64,000 nucleotides of DNA, taken from Micropterix aruncella. Taxonomy: Eukaryota > Arthropoda > Insecta > Lepidoptera > Micropterigidae. The DNA is taken from the NCBI GenBank assembly GCA_944548615.1, contig OX155961.1:23213120-23277119 (forward strand). Reading direction: 5' to 3'. Numbering within the stretch: the first letter of the stretch is position 1; each line of letters begins with the position of its first letter. The position numbers were made by a program, and so were the translations under genes. A model generated the notes under the pieces. The model was given only the letters and a program-made list of their open reading frames with translations. It was not told where the DNA came from and searched no databases. Shown piece after piece: positions 36,360-48,777 of this stretch.

Positions 36360-37441
36360 TGTATTTCTTGTAAAAATAAAACATATTTATAAAAAAAAAA
36401 GTCCTATCCGCATGGATTTGCAAAAGGGTGTATGAATACGTCGCTGTGGTAAGTGCCACCAATTTTTAAATATTGCAGTAAATGCAATAAAGTTTTATGT
36501 CGAGAAAATAATATTATTGACTTATGCTAAAGCTGTTTTAGTCTGTTTAAAAAGAGTTTAAGTGATTCGTTTATAATAAATAGTGTTTTATTTACTTATT
36601 ACCAATGTTAAAATAGCTAACTTATAATAAAAATATTTGACTAGTAAGCCCCATTTATGTATATTTAATCATTTTTAAAGGTTTTATTTCATAGGTTTTA
36701 ATTTTATAGGTTTTATTTCTTTTTTATATATTTTTTATCTAATAATAAGTACATTAATATTGCATATGTCTTTACATTTATATATAATCATAATAACGTC
36801 TAACACTTAAAATTAGGGTAAGTAGATGATAAACATGCGTCAATTTTACGATCGATTATCTTTAATGTGCGTCACATTATGATTATCTTCCTAGGGTTAA
36901 AGACGTTTTAAGTCAATATGGCTATACGTAGGTAATTTTTTAATATTTATTATTTCTCACTCATTGGGCCAAAAATGTATAGTATCTAAAAAGCTCTCGA
37001 TCTGTAGATGTGTCATCAAATGGGAAAAAATAAAAAAGTCAGCAAAAGAGAAAAAATATATAATTACTTGAACCGTGTTTTTGCTGTAACCACCAAATTG
37101 AGAGAGGCTAGGTGTAAACATTTATTTAAGGTGTATAAAAAAAGCTCTCAGTCTGTAGATGTGTCATCAAAATAAAAAATAAAAATGATGGACCCGTCTG
37201 CTGGATTACCGCGCGACCTTTTTGTACTGTCAACAGGTGGATCTCTAACAGGCGATAGCTAAACTGCATTGACATAGCCCTTATCCAGAATCGCCTTATA
37301 GTACACTCCGATTTAATTGGAGGAAATGGGTGTTCGGAGCATCGACATTTTCGGTAGATCAAATGAGCAACGCAACGCTATCGAATTAATCTAAACACAT
37401 ATTATTTGTACATAAATAACAAGTATATTTAATAACAAGTT
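36360..37441. other. AT-rich stretch with a direct repeat
   Basis: AAAAGCTCTCGATCTGTAGATG (about 36988) recurs as AAAAGCTCTCAGTCTGTAGATG (about 37139), 150 bp apart. The minus frame 37126-37362 has no domain. No gene called. Confidence 0.4.
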
Positions 37442-37828
37442 GGGCGTCTCCAAAATGTTTGCATTCGGTATATCCATGGCCTCAGAAAATTTGACCACAT
37501 CACGGAGTACAGAGAGAAGCTTCATTGGCTGTCGACCCGGGAGAAAAGAGACATGCGAGTTCTCTGTATGCTTTTCAAGATCTTGGATGGCGTCGCTCCC
37601 AATTATCTTACCGGCAGATTTACTGCACTATCGGCTCATGAACGCCCTCTGAGATCAAAAAACAACCTGCTACTCTCTATCCCTAGTCACAGCAGTGACT
37701 TCTTCTCATTCTCTTTCACCGTGCATGGAGCCCGTCTTTGGAATGCTTTGCCGAAAAATGTGAGAACCGCGCCAAGCATAACAACTTTTAAAAACAGACT
37801 CAGAGAGCATTTGAAATCCTCCAGATAA
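37442..37828 (+). pseudogene. CR1/Jockey-like LINE ORF2 C-terminus
   Basis: An open frame runs through NVCIRYIHGLRKFDHITEY, LHWLSTREKRDMRVLCMLFK, DGVAPNYLTGRFTALSAHER, VHGARLWNALPKNVRTAPS and FKNRLREHL to a stop at 37828. This is the normal C-terminal end of CR1/Jockey-like reverse transcriptases (C-RYI--LRK-DHI, L-WLP---R---L---FK---G-AP-YL, LWN-LP). The catalytic RT motifs are missing by 5' truncation. The frame is uninterrupted for about 125 codons, so the insertion may be fairly young. Confidence 0.75.
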
Positions 37829-38086
37829 ATTCCCTTTCCCCTCCCATTCCCCTCCTTTTAAAACTTTAGCGTCCTTATAGGTGTTAGATTATTTTGATGT
37901 GGCAAATCTGTGCCCACAAAGAGTAAAGTATATACTTCTTTCTATCCTCCTCTATTTTATTTGTCATACTCTTTATATAGGTTAAGTTATGTAGTCTACT
38001 CGCATATAATGTTCTTACAATAGTATAGGTTAGCTCTAAAATATTGCCTGCAGGCAATAAGCTCGCCTTTTCTTAAGAATAAAGAG

Positions 38087-38120
<34 letters not shown>
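37829..38120 (+). repeat. LINE 3' UTR ending in (ATT)n
   Basis: Continues from the LINE frame to AATAAAGAGTTTT and an (ATT)n run (about 38089-38120), probably the element's own tail. The 18.2 kb LINE ends likewise. Confidence 0.65.
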
Positions 38121-38289
38121 TCCGTTTATTTAAATTAAAAATAAGGTCAATAAGGGGACCGTCGAATTCGACGGGTTTCAGCTGGTTTATTTGAATTGGA
38201 AATTCCAACTAAAACCCAAGTTATCCAATTTCAAATTGGCCGGTGTGAAAAAACAGCAATTACTTAAATAAGGACCCAATAATATATTA

Positions 38290-38815
38290 ATATTATTCAT
38301 TATAAATTCGCCACGCTACGTCCTGTGTAGGATTCCCATTACCTCGTCGTAAATCATGTATGGGACGTCTTTTCCGCTCATCGCCATAAATAAGAATCAA
38401 ATTTGCCGGTTGAAACACAGAAGGTTCTGCTGGAGAGGGGATGAAGAGAAGGGGTGGGGGGTGGGGGTAGAAGCTTGGTCGCCGGATGGCCATTAACGCG
38501 CTGCTTTATGGCCGCAGTTACGTCTGCTTTATGGCCATCGAAGGCCATCGGCCGGGGGGCCTCGAGCGCCGTCGCCGACGCCATCCGAACGCTGGGTTAA
38601 CACCTAACACCTGCCGCAGCCGTCCTGATATAATCATTTCATCGCGGGGTCGCCTCCGGGGCCTTCAATTGCCTCCAATAGCGATCGGCGACGAAAAAAC
38701 CCCTTCACCTTTTCACCCACGGCTTCCGGCAAACAGCTGTTTGTCCATGGAAATAATGAAATCCAAAAGTTCAAAATTTCTGACGAAAATTTATAAAATT
38801 TAGGCATGTATTTCA
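38290..38815. promoter_or_regulatory. GC-rich single-copy patch with repeated TTTATGGCC sites
   Basis: CTGCTTTATGGCC occurs twice, 23 bp apart (38501-38513 and 38524-38536), amid GGCCATCG repeats. TTTATGG is close to the binding preference of Abd-B/Caudal-class homeodomains. Frames on both strands (38293-38816) show no domain. Regulatory function is a guess from composition and motif repetition. Confidence 0.2.
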
Positions 38816-38932
38816 TGCTAATAGTTCGACGATAATCAATTGTTCTACGATAATTACATTATTTGCAATATCCATACATTTTGCGACTATAAATATGCTA
38901 AATCTTTCTCATTATTTTTGTTGTTTTAGGGA

Positions 38933-39092
38933 CCTAATGGGCCCAGTGCAGTTAAGCCATTATGATACATGTGTGAAGGTCGGCCTAACTCACAGGTCAA
39001 CATCTATCAAAAGTACGAGCCCGGGTAAGACTGTGTCTACAGGTCAGTTCCCTTGAGAATCGTACGTAGGGCGGTTTGCCCACCGTGCGACA
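38933..39092 (-). mobile_element. Family S element, 3' fragment, diverged
   Basis: CTAATGGGCCCAGTG, CTAACTCACAGGTCAACATC, GAGCCCGGGTAAGACT and GGGCGGTTTGCCCACCGTGCG match the S 3' end. About 160 bp remains. Confidence 0.55.
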
Positions 39093-39124
39093 ATAGCAAA
39101 AAGAGCATAGGTTATTGAAATAAT

Positions 39125-39358
39125 ACTGCCAGAGATACGAGCCAGTGCTGCTGTTTGAAATATATTCCCTAGAAATGGTGCCCTATGCCTTTTAAAAAAT
39201 AATGAATGGCATATTTAGTTGCAATGACCTGGTGGACGAGGTCAATATTAACGCCCCAATGAGAACCACGCGCCAATTTAACCATTTTCGATTGCCATGT
39301 TTTGAAACAGAAATAGAGTACTTACACGCTGCTGTGAGATTTACAACACCCATTCAAT
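39125..39358 (+). pseudogene. R1/Jockey-like LINE C-terminal scrap
   Basis: Reads YEPVLLFEIYSLEMVPYAF, stop, KIMNGIFSCNDLVDEVNINA, PMRTTRQFNHFRLPCFETE and a stop at about 39357. Resembles the LINE motif 'K--NG---C--LL--I-F--P-R-TR----F--P---T'. Short; moderate confidence. Confidence 0.45.
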
Positions 39359-39502
39359 AAATAGTATTGTTATTTTTAACAACTCGATAATCACTTATAA
39401 ATACTCCGCAAATGAAACCCTAGCCAATACAATAAACTGATTATTTTTTGCCATTTTACTCATGATTATTATTAAGCTTATATTACTAAGCTATATTATT
39501 AA

Positions 39503-40046
39503 TGAAGAAATTTCTTAACGAAAATTAATGATTTTAAACTGATAATTACGTCTAAACGAGTACTGCTTACGATTCGAAAAAAATATATGTTAAACAAGAA
39601 CATTTTCCTAATATTCTTAGCTTTGAATATTTTAGATTTTGTATATATTACATAGTGTAATTAATTTGTGAAATTAGGTCTAACCGAACACAAAAACGAC
39701 TACTACGCAAATACTATTTGGCGTATTATTATGAAACCTGCACCATTTTAAAGATAATTTAATTATCTATCTTTTTATTTACGTTTTTTTTAATAATCCG
39801 GTTATTTTGCTTTATCGAATAAAAAATTCGTGCGCGGCGCTCTATCGAAAAACGTTTAAATTATTCCGAATCATTTGCTACCGCAGCCGCAAATGATTCG
39901 GAATAATTTCAACGTTTTCCGATAGAGCGCAGTTATCTGATATCAGATAAAAATAAAATAAATATATAATTATAATTTCATAAGTTGTTAAAAATGCTAT
40001 GCAATAGCTTTACCGCGGCAGTTCCCGAGTGCCACACGTATTTTTT
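39503..40046 (+). repeat. Dispersed repeat X, copy 1
   Basis: About 540 bp shared with 51112-51586: GAAATTTCTTAACGAAAATT, GAAATTAGGTCTAACCGAAC, ATTCGTGCGCGGCGCTCTATC and GCTTTACCGCGGCAGTTCCC, ending CCACACGTATTTTTT. An internal palindrome pairs CCGAATCATTTGC with GCAAATGATTCGG around 39885, and GCGCTCTATCG is mirrored at 39920. No coding capacity; class unknown. Confidence 0.6.
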
Positions 40047-41391
40047 TTAATACTTTATATACGCTATCGTTACAATTAAATGCATTTACACTCCACATCC
40101 ACACACTCAAACACTCACGCACACATACACCCTAAACACAAACCTCTTATGTAGTAGCAATATTTTTAGTTATTTCGGTTTTTTAAGTAGTTTAACGTAA
40201 TTTCTGTAATTTTATTGAAATTCGATTTCTGTTTAATTTTTAATTAATATGTATTGTTATAATATAATTTATGGTGTAATTAATACTATAAGACCTCTAA
40301 GTAAAAAACAAAATGATTAGAATTGAATTAAAATAAAATAATTCAAGTGGAGCATTGTAGCGTTCGCACTGAGCGTTGGACACGTTCATCAGTATTTCAT
40401 GTACAATGCTGGACATATATTATATTCTCGTTTAAGAAGCCTTGCCTTCACTCCATGTATGTTTGCTTGTATGGGGAATGATAACCCAATAAACCTTTGA
40501 ATATCATTAAATCCCAGCGTATATCAGAAAGTCCGGCTGCCTGCTGCATGTTTATTTTGAAATCCTTAACAACGGATTTGGATTCCCTGAAGAAATAAGA
40601 AGCATTTCCCGCGTATAATTCGTTGTTTAGTTTTCTATTCAGGAGATCGAGCGACCGTGTCCTAGTTAACAGTTGGCTGAACTCTTCGTTTCAGTTTGAT
40701 TACATAACGAAGAAACAGAATGTTGGGCTACACTTCGCTTACTCCAACACTACAACATTCGTAGAAATGAATTATCGCTGTTACTCCCGTATAATAATTT
40801 ATTTTTTAAGTCTTTTAATAATTTCTGGCGGCGATATTTGGCGAGTTTTGAGCATTGTCTGTTTCGCCAGCCGGACGCGAAGTGTACTCAAAAACTTTTC
40901 GTTCGTCGCAGAGGATGCGCTCTCGGATGAAGGAAAATTTTGCTGGAATACCCGAATTTCAACTGTCATTATAGTTAGGAAGCCAGCGACAATAATTACA
41001 AAAGTTTTGGAAAAGCTGATACCTTTAGATTAGGCAGTATTTTGGCCATAGAATGCCGGGGTACAGTCAGCAGGCCAGATCCCGGGACACCTGGCACTGT
41101 CTTACGAGGAGAGGTTTAAATTTAATTAGTACCCCCGAAGTGTTTTGCAAAAGTTTAAAATTCATCAGTAGACAGTTGATACAGTAAAGAACTCGAAACA
41201 TGTGGTCAGCCTGCTTCATAATCGAACGCGTGCCGACAGCATTTTTATACCATTACATTGCGCCATTGCGACCATTAATATTGCACGGCGCAGTAGACCA
41301 ATGTGTGACATAACACTCCCACCCCCTTCCTCCTCGACAACCCCAAACCCCCACCCCCAAAGCCCACCTCCCACCTTCCCCCTTAACTTTT
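40047..41391. other. No gene recognised; unassigned 136-codon frame
   Basis: The plus frame 40623-41033 has a hydrophobic stretch (IIIYFLSLLIISGG) but no family I know. A C-rich run precedes the S element at about 41320-41380. Confidence 0.3.
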
Positions 41392-42053
41392 GGGAGGTAA
41401 TGGGCCCTTACTGAGTTGGCCACGAAGACCCATTCTGTTCAGGGTTGGTCACACTCACGGGTTAACACCTATCCGACGGCCTCCACGCATGAAGTGCGAG
41501 CCTGGGTAGGCCTTATGGTTAGTTTCCCCTGGGAATCAACCTTCTGGCGCTTCTGGACGGTCTGCGCACCGTGCGGCGTAAGCCAATCGACTGTGCACTC
41601 TGACTAATAGTCGGGGGAGTCTGTAAGCAGTACTGTTTCCTATAGAGCGGGGGTGGTTGCGGACCTTACGGCGACTGCTCTTGAAATGACCATCGGCTAC
41701 CCGATCCCAGGTGAACAGCCGGGCAAAGGACGCTGCGGTCCGCGATAGATTCGGTAAACACCGTTTCACCGCTTCATAAGGCAGAGGACCGCGCAAGCGA
41801 CCTCGAACTCCTAACCAATCGAGAGACTGGAGTAATCTGGTCGCAATTGGAAGTAAGGGCGTTAGTGTAAGCCCGCTGGGTAACCATCCTGGCTATCTCG
41901 CGGTTAAGGCGTTGGCCTCTTACGGGCTTGTGGCGTAGCTAGATGGCGGATTGTTGTCCTCAAGTCTTCTACGCTCACTCCAGGGAGATAGATCGACTAA
42001 TCGTTAAAACTTTCTGAGGTGACGGGCTCGCCCGCTGTAGTCGACAACCCTAG
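41392..42053 (-). mobile_element. Family S element, full length
   Basis: 662 bp from GGGAGGTAATGGGCCC (3' end) to GTAGTCGACAACCCTAG (5' end). A possible target duplication TTCCCCCTTAAC / TTCCCCCCTAAC has one mismatch, but the flanks are C-rich so it may be chance. The 86-codon minus frame inside is the same phase as the frame in the 14.3 and 23.8 kb copies. Confidence 0.75.
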
Positions 42054-42787
42054 TTCCCCCCTAACCCCACCACGAACCCTCATAAATCCCGCACCTACTT
42101 TCCCCCTAACCCCCCCCCCCCCCGCCAGAATAACCCCCCTTCTCCCCAACCCTCCACCAAACATAATATACATATATAGAAATAATATATTTGCATAATA
42201 TACATATATAGAAATAATATATTTGCATAATATACATATATAGAAATATGTAAAATGATACTTTTACTAGACTATAGAGGATTCAGTGGCGCAGCGTATT
42301 CAGATGTCTTTGCGCAATTTATGGTAGGATTATTTCGTAGCTGGCGGCGAAAGTGTCGTGTAGCGCAGAGAGGAAAGCACCCGAGCGACTGCCGAGGCGA
42401 ACCAATAACGATGGCGGCTTTCATTTCCGCCGGAAGCACGTTTATGACAAGCTGACTCCTCAAATCGCGAATAAAATAGCGATAGACGCGACCGATTCGT
42501 GGGCGAGTCGACTTTGCGCGGCGCCGACACTGTCGATACGAAAATCAGATATTATATACACAGATGTAAATATATAATATACATGAGACACGACTAACAA
42601 CATTAATTATTAGGTAACAAGAGATAATTCATAAAAAAATATATATTGTTAGTAGAAAATCGTCCAAAAAGGTACGGCGCCTTTTTTGCGCGCAAAGGCT
42701 GGCTTTCAAAAGGTAGCATTGTCTCATTGTAATACAAACTTTCCACTATTCAAGAGTGCCACACTCTAATGAATCGTTTTACATACA
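42054..42787. other. C-rich and tandem repeat, then unassigned sequence
   Basis: Poly-C at 42109-42123. 42164-42248 is a tandem repeat of a 33-bp unit (ATATACATATATAGAAATA...), about 2.6 copies. 42260-42560 is GC-balanced unique sequence with open short frames and no domain. Confidence 0.45.
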
Positions 42788-43265
42788 TATATACTAATAT
42801 TATAAAGAAGTAAAAATTGTATGTTTGTTAGTCTGTAAGTTTGTATGTAAGGGGTAATCTCCGAAACTACTCATCCGACTTCAAAAATTCTTTCACTAAT
42901 GGAAAGCTCAATTATCGATGAGTGCTATTAGCTATAGTTTATTGTGATAAATAATGGTATTCAATACTAAATCATGATATTAATAAATCAAGTCGGAGAA
43001 AAATTTGTTGGTGAGTTGCTTTATCGGCGTACGCTGACGAAACGGTTTGATTGTATGTGAAAACAATATACGACAAAAACGACGCCCTAAGGGAGATCTA
43101 ATAAAGTCACCGACAGCACATAACCAACGTTTATATTTAAACTACAATAACTGCTTTTATATCTCGAAAAAATAAAAGAAAAATAAGTAGGCCGTGCTTG
43201 TTGAAGATATTAGCAATAAAGTAAGAATCTTTATTAAAATAAATTATTATATTACCACGGGTGGT
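42788..43265 (+). mobile_element. Non-autonomous Helitron H5, 3'-truncated
   Basis: Starts TATATACTAATATTATAAAG and follows H1 through AAGTCGGAGAA, ATATTTAAACTACAATAACTG and TTATTAAAATAAATTATTA. The terminal hairpin and CTAG are missing. Confidence 0.55.
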
Positions 43266-43426
43266 AAATAACGTTTCTTGAAGTAACCAGCTCTTTCCTT
43301 TTCTCCTTTTCTTTTCCCAATTTTCTCTCCTCGGGCATTCTTAGTTTTAAATACCTTAACTGGTCTGCATTTTATGCAGACAAATGTTATAATCTTTATT
43401 TCCACAATGCGCGCATGTACCACCGT

Positions 43427-43482
43427 AATTAGGTTAGTTGTAAGACATTGCCATATGGCAATGTCTTACAACTAACCTAATT
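43427..43482. repeat. Perfect 56-bp palindrome
   Basis: AATTAGGTTAGTTGTAAGAC... mirrored exactly around CCAT|ATGG (centre 43454/43455), 28 bp per arm with no spacer. It lies at the outer edge of block R copy 2. Confidence 0.9.
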
Positions 43483-43875
43483 CGAGCGAGCAAATGAAGT
43501 ATTTTATTTTTATTTTCATTTAATGGCTGGCTGATAGCGAGCCCCGCAATGGTATATCGTCCTTTTAAAAAGTGGATATATTCGAATTTCAAATCGAATT
43601 TTCGGTAGGTATGTCATTCCGCATTTAAGAGACGATTCATTGTGATTTTTTTCATTGTTTTTGCTTTAATTTGCCTTAAATAAAGTCATTTTATTTTGGT
43701 TTGCAAAAGGATACGATTTGTTCTTGAGATGTGGATGAAGGGCGATCGTTCGCTAGCGATAAAGGGATCCCATTAAACCTACATTGCACTGTCGAAAGTG
43801 GTGCTCATCCAGGCATACATCTCATTTAAAATAAGCATTTCCCAATCCAGTCCGGGAAAACCTTCCAGCTATGTA
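43470..43875 (-). repeat. Composite repeat block R, copy 2
   Basis: Reverse complement of the 30771-31110 block with extra sequence (ACTTTCGACAGTGCAATGTA, also at 60 kb) missing from copy 1. Here R abuts L directly, whereas at 28-31 and 60 kb a (TA)n array separates them. Confidence 0.6.
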
Positions 43876-43899
43876 AGTGGCTTTTATTATTTTAATTTT

Positions 43900-44521
<622 letters not shown>

Positions 44522-44759
44522 ATAAAATAAATTGTCAAATAATATCAAACAATAGTCACCAAAATTAATGAATAAATAATAGTAATAAAAAAAAGTCAGC
44601 GAAAATAATAATAAGAATTTTAAAGGATAGGATTTAATGATGAGAACTGTCTCGGTATATTAATTTGTGAATATTTTGCCGGGTGTCATGTTTTAGCCAG
44701 GAATCAACCTTGGCTTTAAAAGAAGAAGAAAAATTATTTAAACTTTGTGGTAAATTACG

Positions 44760-45140
44760 CATAACACAGAGCTGCAAAGATTGTAGTTGAAACTGGTGCA
44801 CCAGAAAGAGCACTAGTCATATAACATCCTCGAAATATTGAATTTAGAGACTTGTAATTTGGTATACATATGCCTTGTTAGGCCGAAATCACATTATACA
44901 AGTTTGGTTGAAATATAATATCTCATATACAACCTGTATACTATTTAAATTTCGCATACATTTTTATCAAATACTAAAGCCGATCCGCTGAGGCTAGCCG
45001 AGAGCGCCGCCCGAGGACATTGCAACTGGACATAACGGTTCTTCCGCCGGCCGAGAGGGGGTGCTCATCTATTTTGTTTTGAAAATGATTATTCATATGA
45101 TACCAGTCCTTGGCTTTGCCGGAAAAGTCTTGGGGGTAAG
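44760..45140 (+). repeat. Dispersed repeat Z, copy 4
   Basis: AGAGCACTAGTCATATAACA, CTCGAAATATTGAATTTAGA, TGCCTTGTTAGGCCGAAATC and CGGAAAAGTCTTGGGGGTAA in the Z order. 44516-44760 holds nothing recognised. Confidence 0.5.
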
Positions 45141-45362
45141 AGAACCGATTTTTTAATACTATAAGGTTGCATTACTGACATACAAAGGTCGCTTTCGAAC
45201 TGGCATATGTTTTCTAGGTTAAAAAGTTCGCTATGTAGAACACATCACTCTTCGGAGAAAAAATCAACGGAATAATCCTGAAAATTTATAATCCATATAA
45301 AGGTGTGCCAAAGGCACAAAAAGGGGATTTTGTTACACCATGTGACATATAGTCTCTATACT

Positions 45363-45985
45363 TGGAGGTGTCAACTAAAACGGGCGAAACCGTCACAACA
45401 GGATGTTTTACGATGTTTAATCGTTATGTCTCCCGTGAGGGGGGCGTACAAGACTTAGGGACGAAACAGTCCACTGTCTAGTTACACCACTCGCCCGTAA
45501 GAACCGGGTATCTGCCCAGCGGGCCGACACTCACGCCCTTACTTCCAGTTACGGCAAGATTTCTCGAGCCTCTTGACTGGCTACGGTTTCGAGGTCGCTT
45601 ACGTGGTCTCTACCAAACACAAGCAGTAGTTTAGTCCGAATTTATGCGGTCCGTGGCGTACTTAGCCAGTCTTTCACGCGGAATCAGGTAGCCAACAAAT
45701 ATTTTCAAGTATAGATGATGTCAGGTCGAATGATACCCACGCTGTCTCAAGAAATATATATCTCCAGACTTCTCTAGATTACGTAAGCGTGGCTGACAAA
45801 GCCTCGAAAGCGAAACCGCCCAGTTTCGCCCGCGATATTTCCCCGAAACCGCGATCTTCTGATCCCATCCGCCTTTGACTGCAGGATTATAGCCATGGCA
45901 GAAGCTCTCAGCGGCACTGATGACCTAAGTCCCTCTACGAGGAGGCTCTACCAGTCAGGAGCTGACCCTGAGTAGAGCAGGCCAG
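45363..45985 (+). mobile_element. Family S element, diverged, near full length
   Basis: GTGTCAACTAAAACGGGCGA, CGTACAAGACTTAGGGACG, CAGCGGGCCGACACTCACGC, GAGGTCGCTTACGTGGTC and GAGGAGGCTCTACC in S order. The 3' end is degraded. No target duplication found. Confidence 0.6.
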
Positions 45986-45999
45986 ATGATATCTTCAGT

Positions 46000-46430
46000 A
46001 TCTTGTAGATAAACCAACATTACGCTTAGTATATCATGCCCTCGCTGATGCAGTACTGAGCTATGCTCTCACTTCATTTGGTCGTACTTTTCGCACATAT
46101 ATAAATAAAATATTTAATTTGCAACGTAGAATAATAAAACTTTTAGTAAATAAAAATGTGTTAACACAATGTAAAAAGATCTATATCTTGTTGTTTAAGC
46201 GATGCGATATATTACCTATACATTAAAAAATGACATACTTGCTAGCAATGGAGCACTTACAGTACCAATACCAATACAGTACAATAGGAATTTTAGAGAA
46301 AAAGTACGTAAAAGATTTGAAGAACCAAGAGCGAATAACAACTATGGTGAAAGGACGTTAAAGTAGGTTATTCCAAGAATCTTTAATACTATTGTATCTG
46401 AGGAAGACGATTAAAAAGCTACCTCTTGGA
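46000..46430 (+). pseudogene. CR1/Jockey-like LINE C-terminal fragment
   Basis: Reads KPTLRLVYHALADAVLSYAL, TSFGRTFRTYINKIFNLQRR, IIKLLVNKNVLTQCKKIYIL, then in a shifted frame VPIPIQYNRNFREKVRKRF and ANNNYGERTLK. The YHAL---VL-Y-L--FG----T-I--I---QRR-IK--- pattern is the RT thumb region of insect LINEs, and NNNYGERTL is typical of the end. Frameshifted and stopped. Confidence 0.6.
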
Positions 46431-47282
46431 CGTTTATAGTGAAATTAGTGGTCATAAGTAAATTTGTTATACGTTTCTATAATTTAAGCTTGTAGTAATA
46501 CTGGCCTAATTTACGCCTGTAGTAAGACCAGTAGTAATACTGCTGTGCATTGTTTTTATGTTTTTTATATTTTTGTCTTTTAATGTCTTTTAGTATCACA
46601 AAATTAGAAGTATAAGACTAGAAAAATAAGAGTTTGTCTCGCCAACAAACTGTATACCTGTTTGGCGAGATTTTAATATTTAAAAAAAATGTATTTCTTC
46701 TCTGAATAGAAAAAAATATTTAAAAAAACATAGAGTTTGGCCAACACCACCCAAGCTGAACGGAACCAATGCATGGAACCATTAGGGATCGGCATAAATA
46801 CTATAAAGACTAGGACGGTGGATATGTGACTAACCTTGGTGACTATAACTGTTGGATATGCAGCTGTAAAAAGTTGGCAAAGCGAGGCGACCGACGCCGC
46901 GTCGCGTCGCAGGAATCGAATTTTGCAACCTTGGCAGAGCGCGCGCGGAAGGAAATGCTGTAACAAAACGTGACCGGAATGGAATACGCACGGCGTTTGG
47001 GTGGAGCAGCTATTTGCTTTTGCTAAAGCCAATATTGAAATGTAACATTTCGCTCGGAAGAAACTATTGTCATACTCGCCGAGCGGTTTAGCCTAAGTGG
47101 CACTCGACGTATAAGAGCGTCTCAGCAATAACAATATCCATTAAACCGCGCGCTAGCTGCGGTTTATTTTACGTCACAGGGCATGCAAATTTAAACCAAT
47201 TGATTGAAACGTGGCGTATTGTTTAATAATAAAAAAAACTACAGCACACAACCATAGTAAAATAACATCAGTAGGACATATA
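46431..47282. other. No gene recognised
   Basis: The minus frame 46673-47032 (119 codons) has no family I know. A CG-rich stretch at 46880-46960 stands out from its surroundings. Confidence 0.3.
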
Positions 47283-47454
47283 AAATCGAAGACTATCGCG
47301 GTTGTTTGACATCATAAATAGGATAGAAAACGAATTTACCTGTGACGTAAAATAGTCTTTTAGCCTTTAGTCTACCCTGGATAACGGCGGCTGCAACGTC
47401 ACCGAAACGTCGGGTGTTACAAATTTCACGCGGTAAATTCGTTTTCTATCCTAT
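47283..47454. repeat. Penelope family-2 terminal repeats, inverted pair, no coding
   Basis: Left half (47283-47340) is the minus orientation (ATAGGATAGAAAACGAATTT). Right half (47375-47454) is the plus orientation (GACAACGG-like, CCGAAACGTCGG, TTCACGCGGTAAATTCGTTT). All internal sequence has been lost. Confidence 0.65.
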
Positions 47455-47764
47455 CAGTAGGACATCTCGAGCTTGTTTTCGCCGAACTACCAGGGTTGCC
47501 CCAACAAATAAACAATAGACAAGTTGTGATCCAATTAAAGCAAAAATGCAATTCTTTATAATTACTATGTAGGTACGTTTATGTATTTTTGGTTTAAAGA
47601 TCAAGAGTCGGTTCCCAAAATTGTACTGTAACAGAATATATGAGTTAGTGCTGACTTTGTGTGACAGCATTCATCACTTGTTGCATGTGTTCAAAATACC
47701 TACATTTTAGTAAGTTGTTAGTAGGTACTTAACAAAATGAAAGTAGGTACATAACAAAAATGCA

Positions 47765-47830
47765 TCTACCTACCTACCTACGCACTTACATACCTATGCA
47801 CCTACTTACCTAGACACATACTTACCTAAG
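47765..47830. repeat. Degenerate (CCTA)n microsatellite
   Basis: CTACCTACCTACCTACG then CTTACATACCTATGCACC. Imperfect tetranucleotide repeat. The rest of 47455-48080 has no gene. Confidence 0.7.
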
Positions 47831-48093
47831 CAAATGAACAATAAACGTTACCTCGTAAATGTAATTGAATAACAAAAATATAAATACTCGTAAATGTAAT
47901 TTCTGATAGGTTGCATTACAGCCTGAACAGAAAACATTCCACTTTTGTATACTTAACTGTCGCGCGACAGCCCTGACTGGCTAGCACCGAGGCGCCCGAG
48001 AATCTATGTAGTGGTAGTGTACGGACAACGGGCGCTTGTATGAGTGCGAAATCGGTGCGTACTATGGAGATATTATACTTTTCTTATTTTACT

Positions 48094-48764
48094 GGGAGCT
48101 AACGGGCCCATGATGAGTTGGCCACGATGACCCATGTGTTCAGGGTCGGTCACACTCACGGGTCAACACCCATCCGACGGCCTCCACGCATGGGGTGCGA
48201 ACCTGGGTAGGACTCTGGGGGGCGATCCCAGTTTCCCCCGGGAATCAAACCTCTGGCGCTCCTGGACGGTCTGCGCACCGAGCGGCGCAAGCCAATCGAT
48301 TGTGCTCTCCGACTAACAGTCGGGGGAGTCTGGGAACTGTATTGTTTCCTATAGAGTGGGGGTGGTTGTGTACCTTATGGCGACTGCTCTTGAATTGACC
48401 ATTGGCCATCCGATCCTGGGTGAGCAGCCGGGCAAAGGACGCCTTGGTCCGTGATATATTCGGTGTACTCCGTTTCACCGCTTCATAAGGGAGAGGACCG
48501 CGCAAGCGACCTCGAACTCGGAACCAATTGAGAGACCGGAGAAATCTGGTCACAATTGGTAGTTAGGGCGCGAGTGCCGCCCGCCAGGTAACATACCTGG
48601 CTACTCGCGGTAAGGCGTTGGCTTCTAACGGGTTGTGGCGTAGCTAGACGTCGGATTTGTTATGTCCAAAGTCTTCTACGCTCACAGCACGGTCGATAGA
48701 ACGATGAATCGTTAAAACGTCCTGCGGTGACGGGTTCGCCCGTTGTGGTTGACATCTCAATATG
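48094..48764 (-). mobile_element. Family S element, full length, 13-bp TSD
   Basis: 671 bp between perfect TTCTTATTTTACT copies (48081-48093 and 48765-48777). Ends GGGCCCGTTAGCTCCC on the minus strand. Confidence 0.85.
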
Positions 48765-48777
48765 TTCTTATTTTACT

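Noticed and set aside
40623..41033. 136-codon frame as a membrane protein
   Set aside because: One hydrophobic stretch only and no family resemblance.
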